Origin: Bryobacteraceae bacterium
GTDB taxonomy: Bacteria > Acidobacteriota > Terriglobia > Bryobacterales > Bryobacteraceae
Assembly: GCA_025350445.1 (NCBI GenBank)
Contig: JANXXV010000392.1
Coordinates: 1-36,992, forward strand
DNA length: 36,992 bases
Direction: 5' to 3'
Below, one piece after another: positions 1 to 8,461 of this stretch; within the stretch, counting starts at the first letter, position 1; each line of letters begins with the position of its first letter. The translations under genes were made by a program, and so were the position numbers. The notes below the pieces were generated by a model that was given only the letters and a program-made list of their open reading frames with translations, had not been told where the DNA came from and did not search any database.

Positions 1-1
1 G

Positions 2-1654
2 GAGATCGACCGAATCAATGCTCTGCGCGATAAGGCGGGGTTGGCGGCGGAAGTGGCCCGGCTTCAACGGCTGGGCGTGAATGCGTTGTTCCACACGGAA
101 TCGGCGCAGGATTTGCGAAACGCATCGGAAGTGATTGCGGAGATGGATCAAGGCGGGCTGGGACTGCCCGAGCGCGACTACTATGTGAAGACCGATGCGA
201 AATCGGTGGAGACGCGTAAAGAGTATGTGGCTCACGTGCAGCGGGTCTTTGAACTAATTGGAAATTCGGCCGATGTCGCGGCTAAGAAGTCGGCCGCGGT
301 GATGAGGATTGAGACTGCGCTGGCGAAAGGATCAATGGATCTTGTCACGCGGCGCGATCCGGAAAAGCTTTATCACCGCATGAATACTAATGACGTGGCA
401 AAGCTTGCGCCCTCTTTTGGATTCGCTAAGTTTCTGGTCGACGTGGGGTTGCCGGGAATTGTGAGCTTGAACGTGGCCGTGCCTGCGTTCTTCACAACGA
501 TGGAGGCGCAGATCAAGGAAGTCAGCCTGGACGATTGGAAGACTTACCTCACGTGGCACTACGTTCATGCCTCCACTACGTTTCTGCCCGACGTTTTCGT
601 AAATGAGAACTTCGCTTTTTACGGGAAGCATTTGACGGGAGCCAAGGAGTTGCGCGCGCGCTGGAAGCGATGCGTGGGCGCTGTTGACGGTGACTTGGGG
701 GAAGCGCTGGGTCAGAAGTATGTGGACATGACGTTCGGCAAAGAGGGTAAAGAGCGGACATTGAAGATGGTTCATGCCATTGAGAAGGCGATGCAGAAGG
801 ATATCACCGGGATTAGCTGGATGACGCCGCCGACCAAGAAGAAAGCATTCGAGAAGCTGCATGCGGTGGCGGACAAGATTGGTTATCCGGACCAGTGGCG
901 CGACTACAGTAAGCTGACCATTCAGGCGGGCGACGCACTGGGGAATTCTACGCGGGCTAACATTTTCGAGTTCGAACGGCAATTGGCGAAGATCGGCAAG
1001 CCGGTGGATAAGCAAGAATGGCAGATGACCCCGCCGACAGTCAACGCCTATTACGATCCGCAGATGAACAATATCAATTTTCCCGCGGGCATCTTGCAGC
1101 CGCCTTTCTACGACAACAAGCTGGACGATGCTGTAAACTTTGGCGGCATCGGCGCGGTAATCGGGCATGAGCTGACCCATGGTTTTGACGATCAGGGCCG
1201 GCAGTTCGATGCCAAGGGCAATTTGGTGGACTGGTGGACCGAGGCCGACGGTAAGGAATTCGAGAAGCGGGCGGGCTGCATTGAGAAGGAGTATGGCGGT
1301 TTCGTGGTGTCCGGCGATTTGAAGCTGAACGGCAAGTTGACCGAAGGCGAGAACGTTGCCGATAACGGCGGGTTGCGTTTGGCGCATATGGCGCTTATGG
1401 ATGTTTTGGCCGGCAGGAACCCCGCCAAAATTGAAGGACTAACGGCGGAGCAACGCTTCTTCCTGGGCTTCGCGCAGGTATGGTGTACTAACATGCGCGA
1501 CCAGGCGATGCGGCTGCGGGCGCAGACTGATCCGCATTCCTTGCCGCAGTATCGGGTGAACGGCACAGTATCCAACATGCCGGAATTCCAGAGCGCGTTC
1601 TCTTGCAAGATTGGTCAGCCGATGGTGCGCGAAAATGCCTGCCGTGTGTGGTAG
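2..1654 (+). CDS. M13 family zinc metallopeptidase (neprilysin-like), 5' end cut by window
   Basis: Zinc endopeptidase of the M13 (neprilysin/PepO) family, probably exported like its downstream copy and acting on peptides outside the cytoplasm. The frame is open from the first bases of the window, so the true start and signal peptide lie outside it. The zinc motif HELTH is at 1166-1180 and the third-ligand motif ENVADN at 1349-1366. The conserved NAYYDPQMNNINFPAGILQ segment precedes HELTH, and the chain ends in the M13-typical NACRVW. The second M13 gene follows after 19 bases on the same strand, and the two proteins are closely similar along their whole shared length, pointing to tandem duplication. 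Family assignment is very secure; the physiological substrate is unknown. Confidence 0.95.
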   Translation, partial: EIDRINALRDKAGLAAEVARLQRLGVNALFHTESAQDLRNASEVIAEMDQGGLGLPERDYYVKTDAKSVETRKEYVAHVQRVFELIGNSADVAAKKSAAVMRIETALAKGSMDLVTRRDPEKLYHRMNTNDVAKLAPSFGFAKFLVDVGLPGIVSLNVAVPAFFTTMEAQIKEVSLDDWKTYLTWHYVHASTTFLPDVFVNENFAFYGKHLTGAKELRARWKRCVGAVDGDLGEALGQKYVDMTFGKEGKERTLKMVHAIEKAMQKDITGISWMTPPTKKKAFEKLHAVADKIGYPDQWRDYSKLTIQAGDALGNSTRANIFEFERQLAKIGKPVDKQEWQMTPPTVNAYYDPQMNNINFPAGILQPPFYDNKLDDAVNFGGIGAVIGHELTHGFDDQGRQFDAKGNLVDWWTEADGKEFEKRAGCIEKEYGGFVVSGDLKLNGKLTEGENVADNGGLRLAHMALMDVLAGRNPAKIEGLTAEQRFFLGFAQVWCTNMRDQAMRLRAQTDPHSLPQYRVNGTVSNMPEFQSAFSCKIGQPMVRENACRVW

Positions 1655-1673
1655 TCCGAGAAAAGGGGTCTTT

Positions 1674-3677
1674 GTGAGAATTTCGACATTGTTCTTGATG
1701 GCTGCGTCGCCATGCCTCGCCCAGACTTCGCTCAAACCGGGCTTCGATGTGAATGCCATGGATACCCGCGTGGATCCTTGCGGGGACTTCTACAAGTACG
1801 CCTGCGGGAACTGGATCGCCGCCAATCCGGTGCCGGCCGATCAATCTGTCTGGGGCCGTTTTAGTGTGCTGGCCGAGCGCAATCGGACGATTCTGAAAGA
1901 TATTCTGTAGACGAGTATGGCGAAGGCCACGCGTACTCCGGTGGAGCGGAAGATTGGCGATTACTATGCCGCATGCATGGATGAGCGCGGGATCGAAGCG
2001 AAGGGCATTGGACCGCTGAAGCCGGAGCTGGCCAGAATTGCGTCCTTGACCGATAAATCAGCGCTGGCCGAAGAAGTGGTCCGGCTGCACCAGGTGGGGG
2101 CTCGTGTGCTGTTTTCGTTTGGTTCGGGACAGGATGCGAAGAATTCTTCTGAAGTGATTGCGCAGGCTGCGCAGGGCGGCCTAAGTCTGCCGGATCGCGA
2201 TTACTATTTGCGCGAAGACGCGAAGTCAGTAGAACTGCGGAAACAGTTTGTAGCCCATGTGCGGAAGATGATGGAGCTGATGGGGCACCCCGTCGAACAG
2301 TCCTCGGCTGAAGCGAAGGCTGTGATGGCAATTGAAACGGCGCTGGCCAAGGGGTCGCTGGATCGCGTTTCGCTGCGCGATCCGAAGAAACGCTACAACC
2401 GGATCAGTGTGGCGGATTTCACATCGCTCACGCCTTCGTTCCAGATGACGAAGTATCTGGCGGAAATCGGCGCGCCGCCCGTGGCCTCGTTGAACGTGGT
2501 TACGTCTCAGTTTTTCACCACGCTGGAGGCCACGATCAAAGAAACCAGTCTGGACGATTTGAAGACTTACTTGATGTGGCATTACGTGACGGTTTCAGTG
2601 AGCATGATGCCGGCGGCGTTTGTGGACGAGAATTTTCAATTCTTTGGAAAAACCTTGACAGGAACGCAGGAGATGCGGGCACGCTGGAAGCGCTGCGTGG
2701 AAGCAGTGGATGGCGATCTGGGCGAAGCGCTGGGACAGAAGTATGTGGAACTCACCTTTGGGGCCGAGGGGAAGGAACGGACGCTGAAGATGGTCCACGC
2801 GTTGGAAGCAGCCATGGAGAAAGACATCAACGGTTTGGCGTGGATGACTCCGGTGACCAAGAAGAAGGCATTGGAGAAGCTGCATGCGGTGGCGAATAAA
2901 ATCGGGTATCCGGAGAAGTGGAAGACTTACAGCGACATGACGATTCGGAAGGACGATGCGCTGGGAAACTCATTTCGCGCCAATGAGTGGCAGCGGAAAG
3001 AGAGCTTGGCGAAGATTGGAAAGCCGGTGGATTACAAGGAATGGTTCATGAGTCCGCCTACAGTGAACGCCTATTACAGTCCGGCGCAGAATAATATCAA
3101 TTTTCCGGCTGGCATTTTGCAGCCGCCGTTTTACGACAACAAACTGGATGACGCGGTGAACTTCGGCGCCATTGGCGCGGTGATTGGCCATGAGCTGACG
3201 CATGGATTCGACGACCAGGGGCGGCAGTATGATCCAAAGGGGAATCTGCTGGACTGGTGGACGGAGGAAGACGCGAAAGAGTTCAAGGAGCGGGCTTCGT
3301 GCGTGGACCGGCAGTACAGCGGGTACACCGCTATCGGCGATTTGAAGTTGAATGGCAAGTTGACGCTGGGCGAAAACGTGGCCGATAACGGCGGATTGCG
3401 AATTGCCTATATGGCGTTTATGGATACGCTGGCGAATAAGACTTTACCCAAGGTGGAGGGGTTTACGCCGGAACAGCGGCTGTTTTTGGGATGGGGGCAG
3501 ATTTGGTGCATCAATACCAAGGACGAAGCGTCCCGGCTTCGTGCCTTGACCGATCCGCATTCGCCCGGGCAGTATCGGGTGAATGGGACGGTGTCTAATA
3601 TGCCGGAGTTTCAGAAAGCGTTTGCGTGTAGGCAGGGGCAGCCAATGGTACGGGAGAATGCCTGCCGGGTTTGGTGA
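1674..3677 (+). pseudogene. M13 family zinc metallopeptidase interrupted by an in-frame TAG
   Basis: Second tandem M13 metallopeptidase. The start is GTG at 1674, preceded by an AAAAGGGG ribosome site at 1661-1668, and gives a short signal peptide (VRISTLFLMAASPCLAQ). Next comes the M13 N-terminal signature DPCGDFYKYACGNW. The frame is broken by a single TAG at 1908-1910, and the same frame resumes directly (TSMAKATRTPVERKIGDYY) and stays intact to the C-terminal NACRVW. HELTH is at 3189-3203, followed by an ENVADN motif. Read through the stop, the protein would be about 667 residues, normal for the family. Either the gene is a recent nonsense pseudogene, the base is a sequencing error (CAG or GAG to TAG), or the stop is suppressed. 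A restart at ATG 1917 would lack the signal peptide and N-terminal signature, so it is unlikely to give an exported enzyme. Confidence 0.85.
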
Positions 3678-3808
3678 TCCCGCACCGTCCGCACGCCGGC
3701 TTTCTCTTTGTGTAAAAGTTCTGTTACAGTTTGGTGGTAGTAGAGTCTCATCCGAGAGTGTTTGTGCCACGCTGCTCGACATCAAACCTACTAATACGGA
3801 GAATCCAT

Positions 3809-4210
3809 ATGCCTAAGGCTGAAACTGACAATACGCCGAAGAGTGTGAAACCTGCTAATATCCTTCTCGCGGATAAAGACGATCAGGCGGATGGGCTGGC
3901 TTCCAAAGCGGCAACGGTCGCCATTATCGGACTGGGAATTGCCTTGATCGAGGTGGAACTCATTCCCGGAATGCTTCTCGGGGTGGCCGCTGTCCTGGCT
4001 CCGAACTTGTTTCCGAAGATTGGCCGAGCCATTCGCCCGTTGGTCAAAGGCGCGGTTCGTGCCGCTTATGCCATGGCGGAAAAAACTCGTGAAACGGTGG
4101 CGGAGGCGGGCGAGCACTTCCAAGACATCGTGGCCGAAGTAAAATCGGAATCCAACTCGGATGAAGGCAGCGGTGCGCATCACCAACATTCGTCCAAGGC
4201 GAAGACGTAA
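3809..4210 (+). CDS. DUF5132-type small membrane protein with His-containing tail
   Basis: A 133-residue protein of the DUF5132 type (assigned by eye) with one hydrophobic, glycine/alanine-rich membrane segment at about residues 35-66 (AIIGLGIALIEVELIPGMLL...). A basic patch follows, then an acidic, Glu/Ala-rich probably helical stretch (AEKTRETVAEAGEHFQDIV) and a tail with HHQH (4178-4189). The start is ATG 3809 with GGAG at 3798-3801; an upstream extension of the frame to 3731 lacks such support. It is the first gene of a run with an HMA_2-like protein and a P-type ATPase. By analogy with the mycobacterial PacL proteins (small membrane partners of P-type ATPases, with a glycine-rich membrane helix, E/A-rich segment and His-rich metal tail), it may assist the ATPase. 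That role is inference. Confidence 0.8.
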   Translation: MPKAETDNTPKSVKPANILLADKDDQADGLASKAATVAIIGLGIALIEVELIPGMLLGVAAVLAPNLFPKIGRAIRPLVKGAVRAAYAMAEKTRETVAEAGEHFQDIVAEVKSESNSDEGSGAHHQHSSKAKT

Positions 4211-4263
4211 CGTCCGGGCTTGCGTTTCCACTCGAAAGTCAGCTCATGGGAGAGCCCGGCACA

Positions 4264-4905
4264 ATGCCGCACCACATTCGCACAGTCCATCACATTAAGG
4301 GACGGTTACGCTTAAAGGTTTCCGCTGCCCGTGGCAATCCTTCCGTTCTCGAGGAGATTCGCGGATCTATCGCGGACTTACCGGGAGTTTCCGGTATCCA
4401 CGTGAACTCAAGATCGGGCAGTATCCTTGTCCATTACAGCCCAAAGGCAGATGCTGATTTTCATGCGCAGCTGACGGATCACGGGGCAAGAACGGGCGGA
4501 TTTATGTTGGAGCCACCAGCGTTGAGCGAGGTGGACGAAATGGCGCAGCGAATCGAGGCCGAAGCAGAATTTCTCTCGCAGCATTCGGATACCGCCCGCG
4601 TCATCGTGGATGCGGTAAAACGGCTGGATGTTAATATCAAACGGGCCACGCATAACGCGGTCGATTTGAAGGTGCTTTTACCCCTGGGCCTCGCTGCCTA
4701 CAGTGTGGTAGAAATCGGGATTGAGGCTTCCACTCCACTTTGGGTAACTCTTGGCATTTTTTCGTTCAACTCCTTCATCTCTCTCCACTCTCCGCCTGGC
4801 GGTATAGACCGTAAGGAAGAAATTCTGGTCACAGATACGGCTACTTCGGAAAATCTCGAAACTTTCAAACCAGCCCGCAAGGTGACCAGAACGCGGAAAG
4901 CATAG
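4264..4905 (+). CDS. HMA_2-like domain membrane protein
   Basis: A protein of 213 residues whose N-terminal ~70 residues resemble a ferredoxin-like heavy-metal-associated fold of the HMA_2 type. It carries HHIKGRLRLKV at the start and a GSILVHY strand later, but no CxxC. The middle (about 75-125) is polar and probably helical. Residues ~135-180 form hydrophobic segments (LKVLLPLGLAAYSVVEIG, PLWVTLGIFSF), so the HMA part is likely tethered to the membrane. I prefer ATG 4264 because GGGAGAG at 4248-4254 sits nine bases upstream; ATG 4246 in the same frame is the alternative. It lies 53 bases after the DUF5132 gene and 13 before the ATPase gene, whose N-terminus carries the same motif. A metal-donor or regulatory partner of the ATPase is inferred, not shown. 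Confidence 0.8.
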   Translation: MPHHIRTVHHIKGRLRLKVSAARGNPSVLEEIRGSIADLPGVSGIHVNSRSGSILVHYSPKADADFHAQLTDHGARTGGFMLEPPALSEVDEMAQRIEAEAEFLSQHSDTARVIVDAVKRLDVNIKRATHNAVDLKVLLPLGLAAYSVVEIGIEASTPLWVTLGIFSFNSFISLHSPPGGIDRKEEILVTDTATSENLETFKPARKVTRTRKA

Positions 4906-4918
4906 CCGCTACCACAGT

Positions 4919-7093
4919 ATGCAATTTGAAGTGGTACATGTCCTTCCCGGACGAATCCGCCTCCGGCTAAATGGGTTGCAGCGCAGCCGTGCTCTAGCCG
5001 ACTTGTTTGTCGACTGGCTATCAACGCAGCCCGGTGTTACCAGCGTTCGCGCCAATGTCGAGTGTTCCTCGGTCGTCGTCACATTCACTCGCGGTCAAGA
5101 CGTTTTTTGGTTACCCGCGTTGCACCGCATCACGTTGCCGCAGTTGAAGGCGGCTGGTACCGCAAAAGCGGCCGCCTCGCGGCAACATTGCTTGGATGAG
5201 GCTGTTACGATTCCGTCGATAGGAAGAAAGGACCGCTCCTGGCGCCTGCTACTTCCAATGGGTCTAGCGGGAATCGCGGCAATGCTTTCCATGGTATCCA
5301 TTCCTGTTGTCCCACTTTCAGCGATACCGCTGCTCGCGGTGGCGGCTATTCCGGTGTGGCTGAAAGCGCTAAGAGTACTCCGGACGGAACGGCGTCTGAA
5401 CGTTGATCTCCTTGATGGACTGGCAATTGTCGTTGCGCTCCTGCATGGAGAGCCGGTCACGGCGGCGGTGATTGTCGGGTTGATCGCTCTTGGCGACTAT
5501 ATCCGCGAAAAAACTGCGGCGCGATCGAAGAAAACCATCCGGGAATTACTGGAATTCCAGGGAAAAACTGCGTGGGTATTGCGCGGCAAGAAGGTGGTAC
5601 AGATTCCGGCGCAAAGCGTCAAAGTGGGCAACACCGTTATCGTGTACCCCGGTGAAATTATCCCGGTGGACGGCGTGGTGCTCGACGGGTGCGCCACTGT
5701 AGACCAAAAGACGATCACCGGCGAATCCATGCCTGTCGTCGTGCAACGGGCGCACACCGTGTATGCCGGCACTGTAGTTCACGATGGGAAGCTAAAGCTC
5801 CGCGCGCAGCAAGTGGGAGGGCAGACAACCGCTGCGAGAATCGTTCAGCTCATCGAAACCGCTCCGGTTACTGAGACCCGTGTCCAGAACTACGCCGAGA
5901 AGTTCGCCGACCGGCTGGTGGCTCCCTGGCTGGTTGGCGCAACTGCCCTTTGGGCCGCCACCGGAAACATAGAACGGTTGCTGTCCATGTTGATCATTGA
6001 CGTTGGCACCGGCATCCGAGTCGCCGCACCCACGTCGATCTTGGCATGCATGACCGCTGCCGCGCGCCAGGGAATTATTGTGAAGAGCGGCGCGCATATG
6101 GAGAAGCTGGCCAAAGTCGACACCATCATATTCGACAAAACGGGCACGCTGACGCGCGGCACTCCGGAGGTTCTGGAAATCGTAAGTTTCGATCAGCGGC
6201 GTTTTCCGGCAGCAAAGATTCTGCAGGTAGCAGCGGCAGTGGAGGCAAGGCTTAAGCACCCGATTGCCGAAGCGATTGTCGCGGAGGCCCGGCAAGCGAA
6301 CCTGGAGTTGCTGCCCCGTTCAAAATCACGCTACCAGGTCGGCTTAGGAATCGAGGCGCAAGTGAATGGCTATCACGTTCATGTGGGGAACAGCCGTTAC
6401 CTGCTGCAAAGCGGCATCCGGGTGGATAAGGCCGACGATAATCTCCGGGATCTGGCGGGCCGCGGCTGCTCGACGGTGCTGTTCGCCGTTAATGGGGAGC
6501 TTATGGGCCTAATTCCTTGCGCGGATCAGGTTCGCGATGACGCCGCTGAAGTGATCCTCGCACTCCATAGCCGAGGTGTGCGCGAACTAATTATGGTCAC
6601 CGGCGACAATGCGACCGCCGCCAAGGCAGTAGGCGATCGCTTGGGCATGGATCGTTGTATTTCGGATGCGCTGCCGGGCGACAAGGCGGACATCGTCCGT
6701 CGATTTCAGCAGGAGGGCCGTACGGTCGCGATGGTTGGCGATGGCATCAACGACTCCCCGGCCTTGGCCTTCGCCGACGTGGGAATCTCCATGAAACACG
6801 GTGCGGACGTGGCGCGCGAATCGGCGGATGTAGTGCTCATGGAAGACAGTCTGCAAAAACTCATACTGGCAATCGATATTTCGCGCCGGGCGATGTCCCT
6901 GGTTAAACAGAACTTCGGCATTATTGCGGTCCTGAATGCAGTGGCCTTTGCCCTCTCGCTTCCCGCCGGCCTTGTCCGCCCCAGCTTGACCGCGTCCATA
7001 AGTAACGGCTCCGCGATTTTGGCGAGTCTCAATGCGGTTCGGCCCCTCATGTGGAACAAGAGACTGGAACCTGTTTTGAAAGTTCAGGCGTAG
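4919..7093 (+). CDS. Heavy-metal P1B-type ATPase with HMA_2-like N-terminus and atypical transport motif
   Basis: A 724-residue P-type ATPase moving a metal ion across the inner membrane. Residues 1-70 are an HMA_2-like domain (HVLPGRIRLRL, no CxxC). Hydrophobic pairs lie at about 110-150 and 165-192. The actuator has TGES at 267-270. A third membrane pair at 333-375 is followed by the phosphorylation motif DKTGT (D406), HP at 447-448, TGDN at 561-564, GDGIND at 607-612 and two C-terminal helices. The HP pair and small size mark it as P1B. The membrane motif that is usually CPC, CPH, SPC or TPC reads DVGTGIRVAAP (361-371) here, so the metal cannot be predicted from it. No ribosome site is visible before ATG 4919; translation may be coupled to the preceding gene, which ends 13 bases upstream. 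Confidence 0.93.
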   Translation: MQFEVVHVLPGRIRLRLNGLQRSRALADLFVDWLSTQPGVTSVRANVECSSVVVTFTRGQDVFWLPALHRITLPQLKAAGTAKAAASRQHCLDEAVTIPSIGRKDRSWRLLLPMGLAGIAAMLSMVSIPVVPLSAIPLLAVAAIPVWLKALRVLRTERRLNVDLLDGLAIVVALLHGEPVTAAVIVGLIALGDYIREKTAARSKKTIRELLEFQGKTAWVLRGKKVVQIPAQSVKVGNTVIVYPGEIIPVDGVVLDGCATVDQKTITGESMPVVVQRAHTVYAGTVVHDGKLKLRAQQVGGQTTAARIVQLIETAPVTETRVQNYAEKFADRLVAPWLVGATALWAATGNIERLLSMLIIDVGTGIRVAAPTSILACMTAAARQGIIVKSGAHMEKLAKVDTIIFDKTGTLTRGTPEVLEIVSFDQRRFPAAKILQVAAAVEARLKHPIAEAIVAEARQANLELLPRSKSRYQVGLGIEAQVNGYHVHVGNSRYLLQSGIRVDKADDNLRDLAGRGCSTVLFAVNGELMGLIPCADQVRDDAAEVILALHSRGVRELIMVTGDNATAAKAVGDRLGMDRCISDALPGDKADIVRRFQQEGRTVAMVGDGINDSPALAFADVGISMKHGADVARESADVVLMEDSLQKLILAIDISRRAMSLVKQNFGIIAVLNAVAFALSLPAGLVRPSLTASISNGSAILASLNAVRPLMWNKRLEPVLKVQA

Positions 7094-7273
7094 AGGCGAC
7101 CTTGGCTGGTCCGTTTCAGCCCGCCGCCGCAGTAAAGCCGTTAATGAGTAAAACCGTACTTAAATAGGTATTGCATCCTAAACCTTATCTATTTCCAGTT
7201 TGTCATCAATTCTTCACGTAGTTGTAGCGAGGCGTTCGCCAATTGTCTTCCATAATACGGCCAGGGAGATCAA

Positions 7274-7639
7274 ATGTCAGCTATGCATCATGTTCCCGGC
7301 CGTCTCCGGGTTCGCCTTAGAGGCGTGAAGGGCAACCCGGCTAGAGCGCACTGTGTCGAGCGTGAACTGGAGGTCCTCGACGGGATTACTGCTGCCGAGA
7401 GTAATATTCGGACTGGAAGCGTAATTGTCCATTACGACACGAAGACGACCAACTTAAACGCCGTCTTAGCCGCGCTTGACCTCGACTACGTCAGCCCGGA
7501 ATTGGCGCATCTGCCGGAACGGGACCGGAACAGTGTCCAGAAGAGGATCGCGCAAGAAGCTGCATTGGCGGTGCTGAGCTTATTTGTGGAGAGAGCTCTT
7601 GAGCGGTCGGTACCGAGTTTTCTGGCCGCACTTCTTTAA
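7274..7639 (+). CDS. Small HMA_2-like domain protein
   Basis: A 121-residue protein that repeats the N-terminal fold of the two upstream genes: HHVPGRLRVRL at the start, a GSVIVHY strand around residue 55, and no CxxC. After the ferredoxin-like part comes a charged helical stretch and a moderately hydrophobic C-terminus (AALAVLSLFVERALERSVPSFLAALL), which may be amphipathic or membrane-associated. AGGGAG at 7263-7268 supports ATG 7274. A 180-base gap separates it from the ATPase gene, so it may have its own promoter. A strong hairpin lies 70 bases after its stop. It is most likely a soluble or peripheral metal-handling partner or regulator of the ATPase; this is inferred from position and motif only. 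Confidence 0.75.
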   Translation: MSAMHHVPGRLRVRLRGVKGNPARAHCVERELEVLDGITAAESNIRTGSVIVHYDTKTTNLNAVLAALDLDYVSPELAHLPERDRNSVQKRIAQEAALAVLSLFVERALERSVPSFLAALL

Positions 7640-7708
7640 GTAGAGCCCGTCCCATGACTTTGTTCGTCAATAATTACAAGGGTTCGGGGCCTCATCGTGC
7701 CTCTACGT

Positions 7709-7748
7709 AAATGGCCGTATTGGTCACTTTGGGCCAATACGGCCACTT
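7709..7748 (+). terminator. Strong hairpin downstream of the metal module
   Basis: Perfect 12-base arms TGGCCGTATTGG (7712-7723) and CCAATACGGCCA (7734-7745) around a 10-base centre, with two further outer A-T pairs after one mismatch. It lies 70 bases after the last HMA_2-like gene. There is no T-run, so it is not a textbook intrinsic terminator; it could act in Rho-assisted termination, 3'-end protection, or be a repeat end. Confidence 0.5.
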
Positions 7749-8118
7749 ATGAATCTTTATGATTCTGAAGTGTTAGGTGAGATTCGGCCTCAGAGATGTC
7801 CTTCCTGATTCATAACTCCTGTCTTTGCAACAGGTAAGTTTTCGGCTCTGAAAAACCGGCTCGTGGAACACGATCTAAGTAAAGGGGTACGAAGTGAGCT
7901 GCACCGTCGAAGGATGGAATAACGAAATGCGGTAGGCACCGGCGCTGGTTCAACTCGGGCAATTGTTCTAACGGTGGAGCTACCACGTGCGCCATTCTAT
8001 CCCGGCGGTAGGAATCGATCCCACGGTAGTTGGTGATTCTGTCCGCATTGCATTGCACCGCCCGGCGGGGTCGAAATGCGGTCCTTAGCGGCTATTATTT
8101 TGGGCCGGTCCTTTAACC

Positions 8119-8294
8119 GTAACAGTTCAGGTACCCCGTGAATTCCAACGAAATCGATCATCCATGCTGTCCCTCGGCGCGCCGCCTTCCAGGATAGGTG
8201 ATTAAGACTCAGTAACTTGGCGACCGCCTTGAACTATCGATCCGCGCAAAGCCGACTGCGGTGAATGCTTGAGAGGAGGGGCCTGAACTGTTAC
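8119..8294. mobile_element. Complete 176-bp MITE with 13-bp inverted repeats and 8-bp target duplication, IS66-like ends
   Basis: Terminal inverted repeats GTAACAGTTCAGG (8119-8131) and CCTGAACTGTTAC (8282-8294) match perfectly over 13 bases. They are flanked immediately on both sides by the same eight bases CTTTAACC (8111-8118 and 8295-8302), a target-site duplication. The element is too short to encode a transposase. Ends beginning GTAA with an 8-bp duplication are the known pattern of the IS66 family, so a non-autonomous IS66 derivative is the best guess. The intact duplication suggests a fairly recent insertion that has not been rearranged. Confidence 0.85.
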
Positions 8295-8461
8295 CTTTAA
8301 CCTGCGCCGCGCCGCAGCGGTTTAATGAATTTCCGTCGAAATTCTCGTTTGCGATCCTGGCGAAACTGCGGCTTTGTAGCGGGAACCGATCTGGCTACCA
8401 GGATCGCGCCGCTTCGTTTCAGTGCCAGCCCGGCATGGAATCCCGCGTGATTGTTGCCGGC

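Larger units (their letters stand above)
7640..8461. other. Gene-free stretch with hairpin, MITE and an inverted repeat
   Basis: No convincing gene. The stretch contains the hairpin at 7709-7748, the MITE at 8119-8294, and a 10-base perfect inverted repeat GCGATCCTGG (8351-8360) / CCAGGATCGC (8398-8407). An 82-codon open frame on the minus strand (7810-8058) resembles nothing I know and is not called. Confidence 0.6.

Noticed and set aside
332..1387. 351-codon minus-strand frame opposite the first M13 gene
   Set aside because: Antisense shadow of a clear peptidase gene; no domain recognisable.
7810..8058. 82-codon minus-strand open frame
   Set aside because: No family resemblance, no ribosome site, and it lies in a gene-poor zone with repeats.
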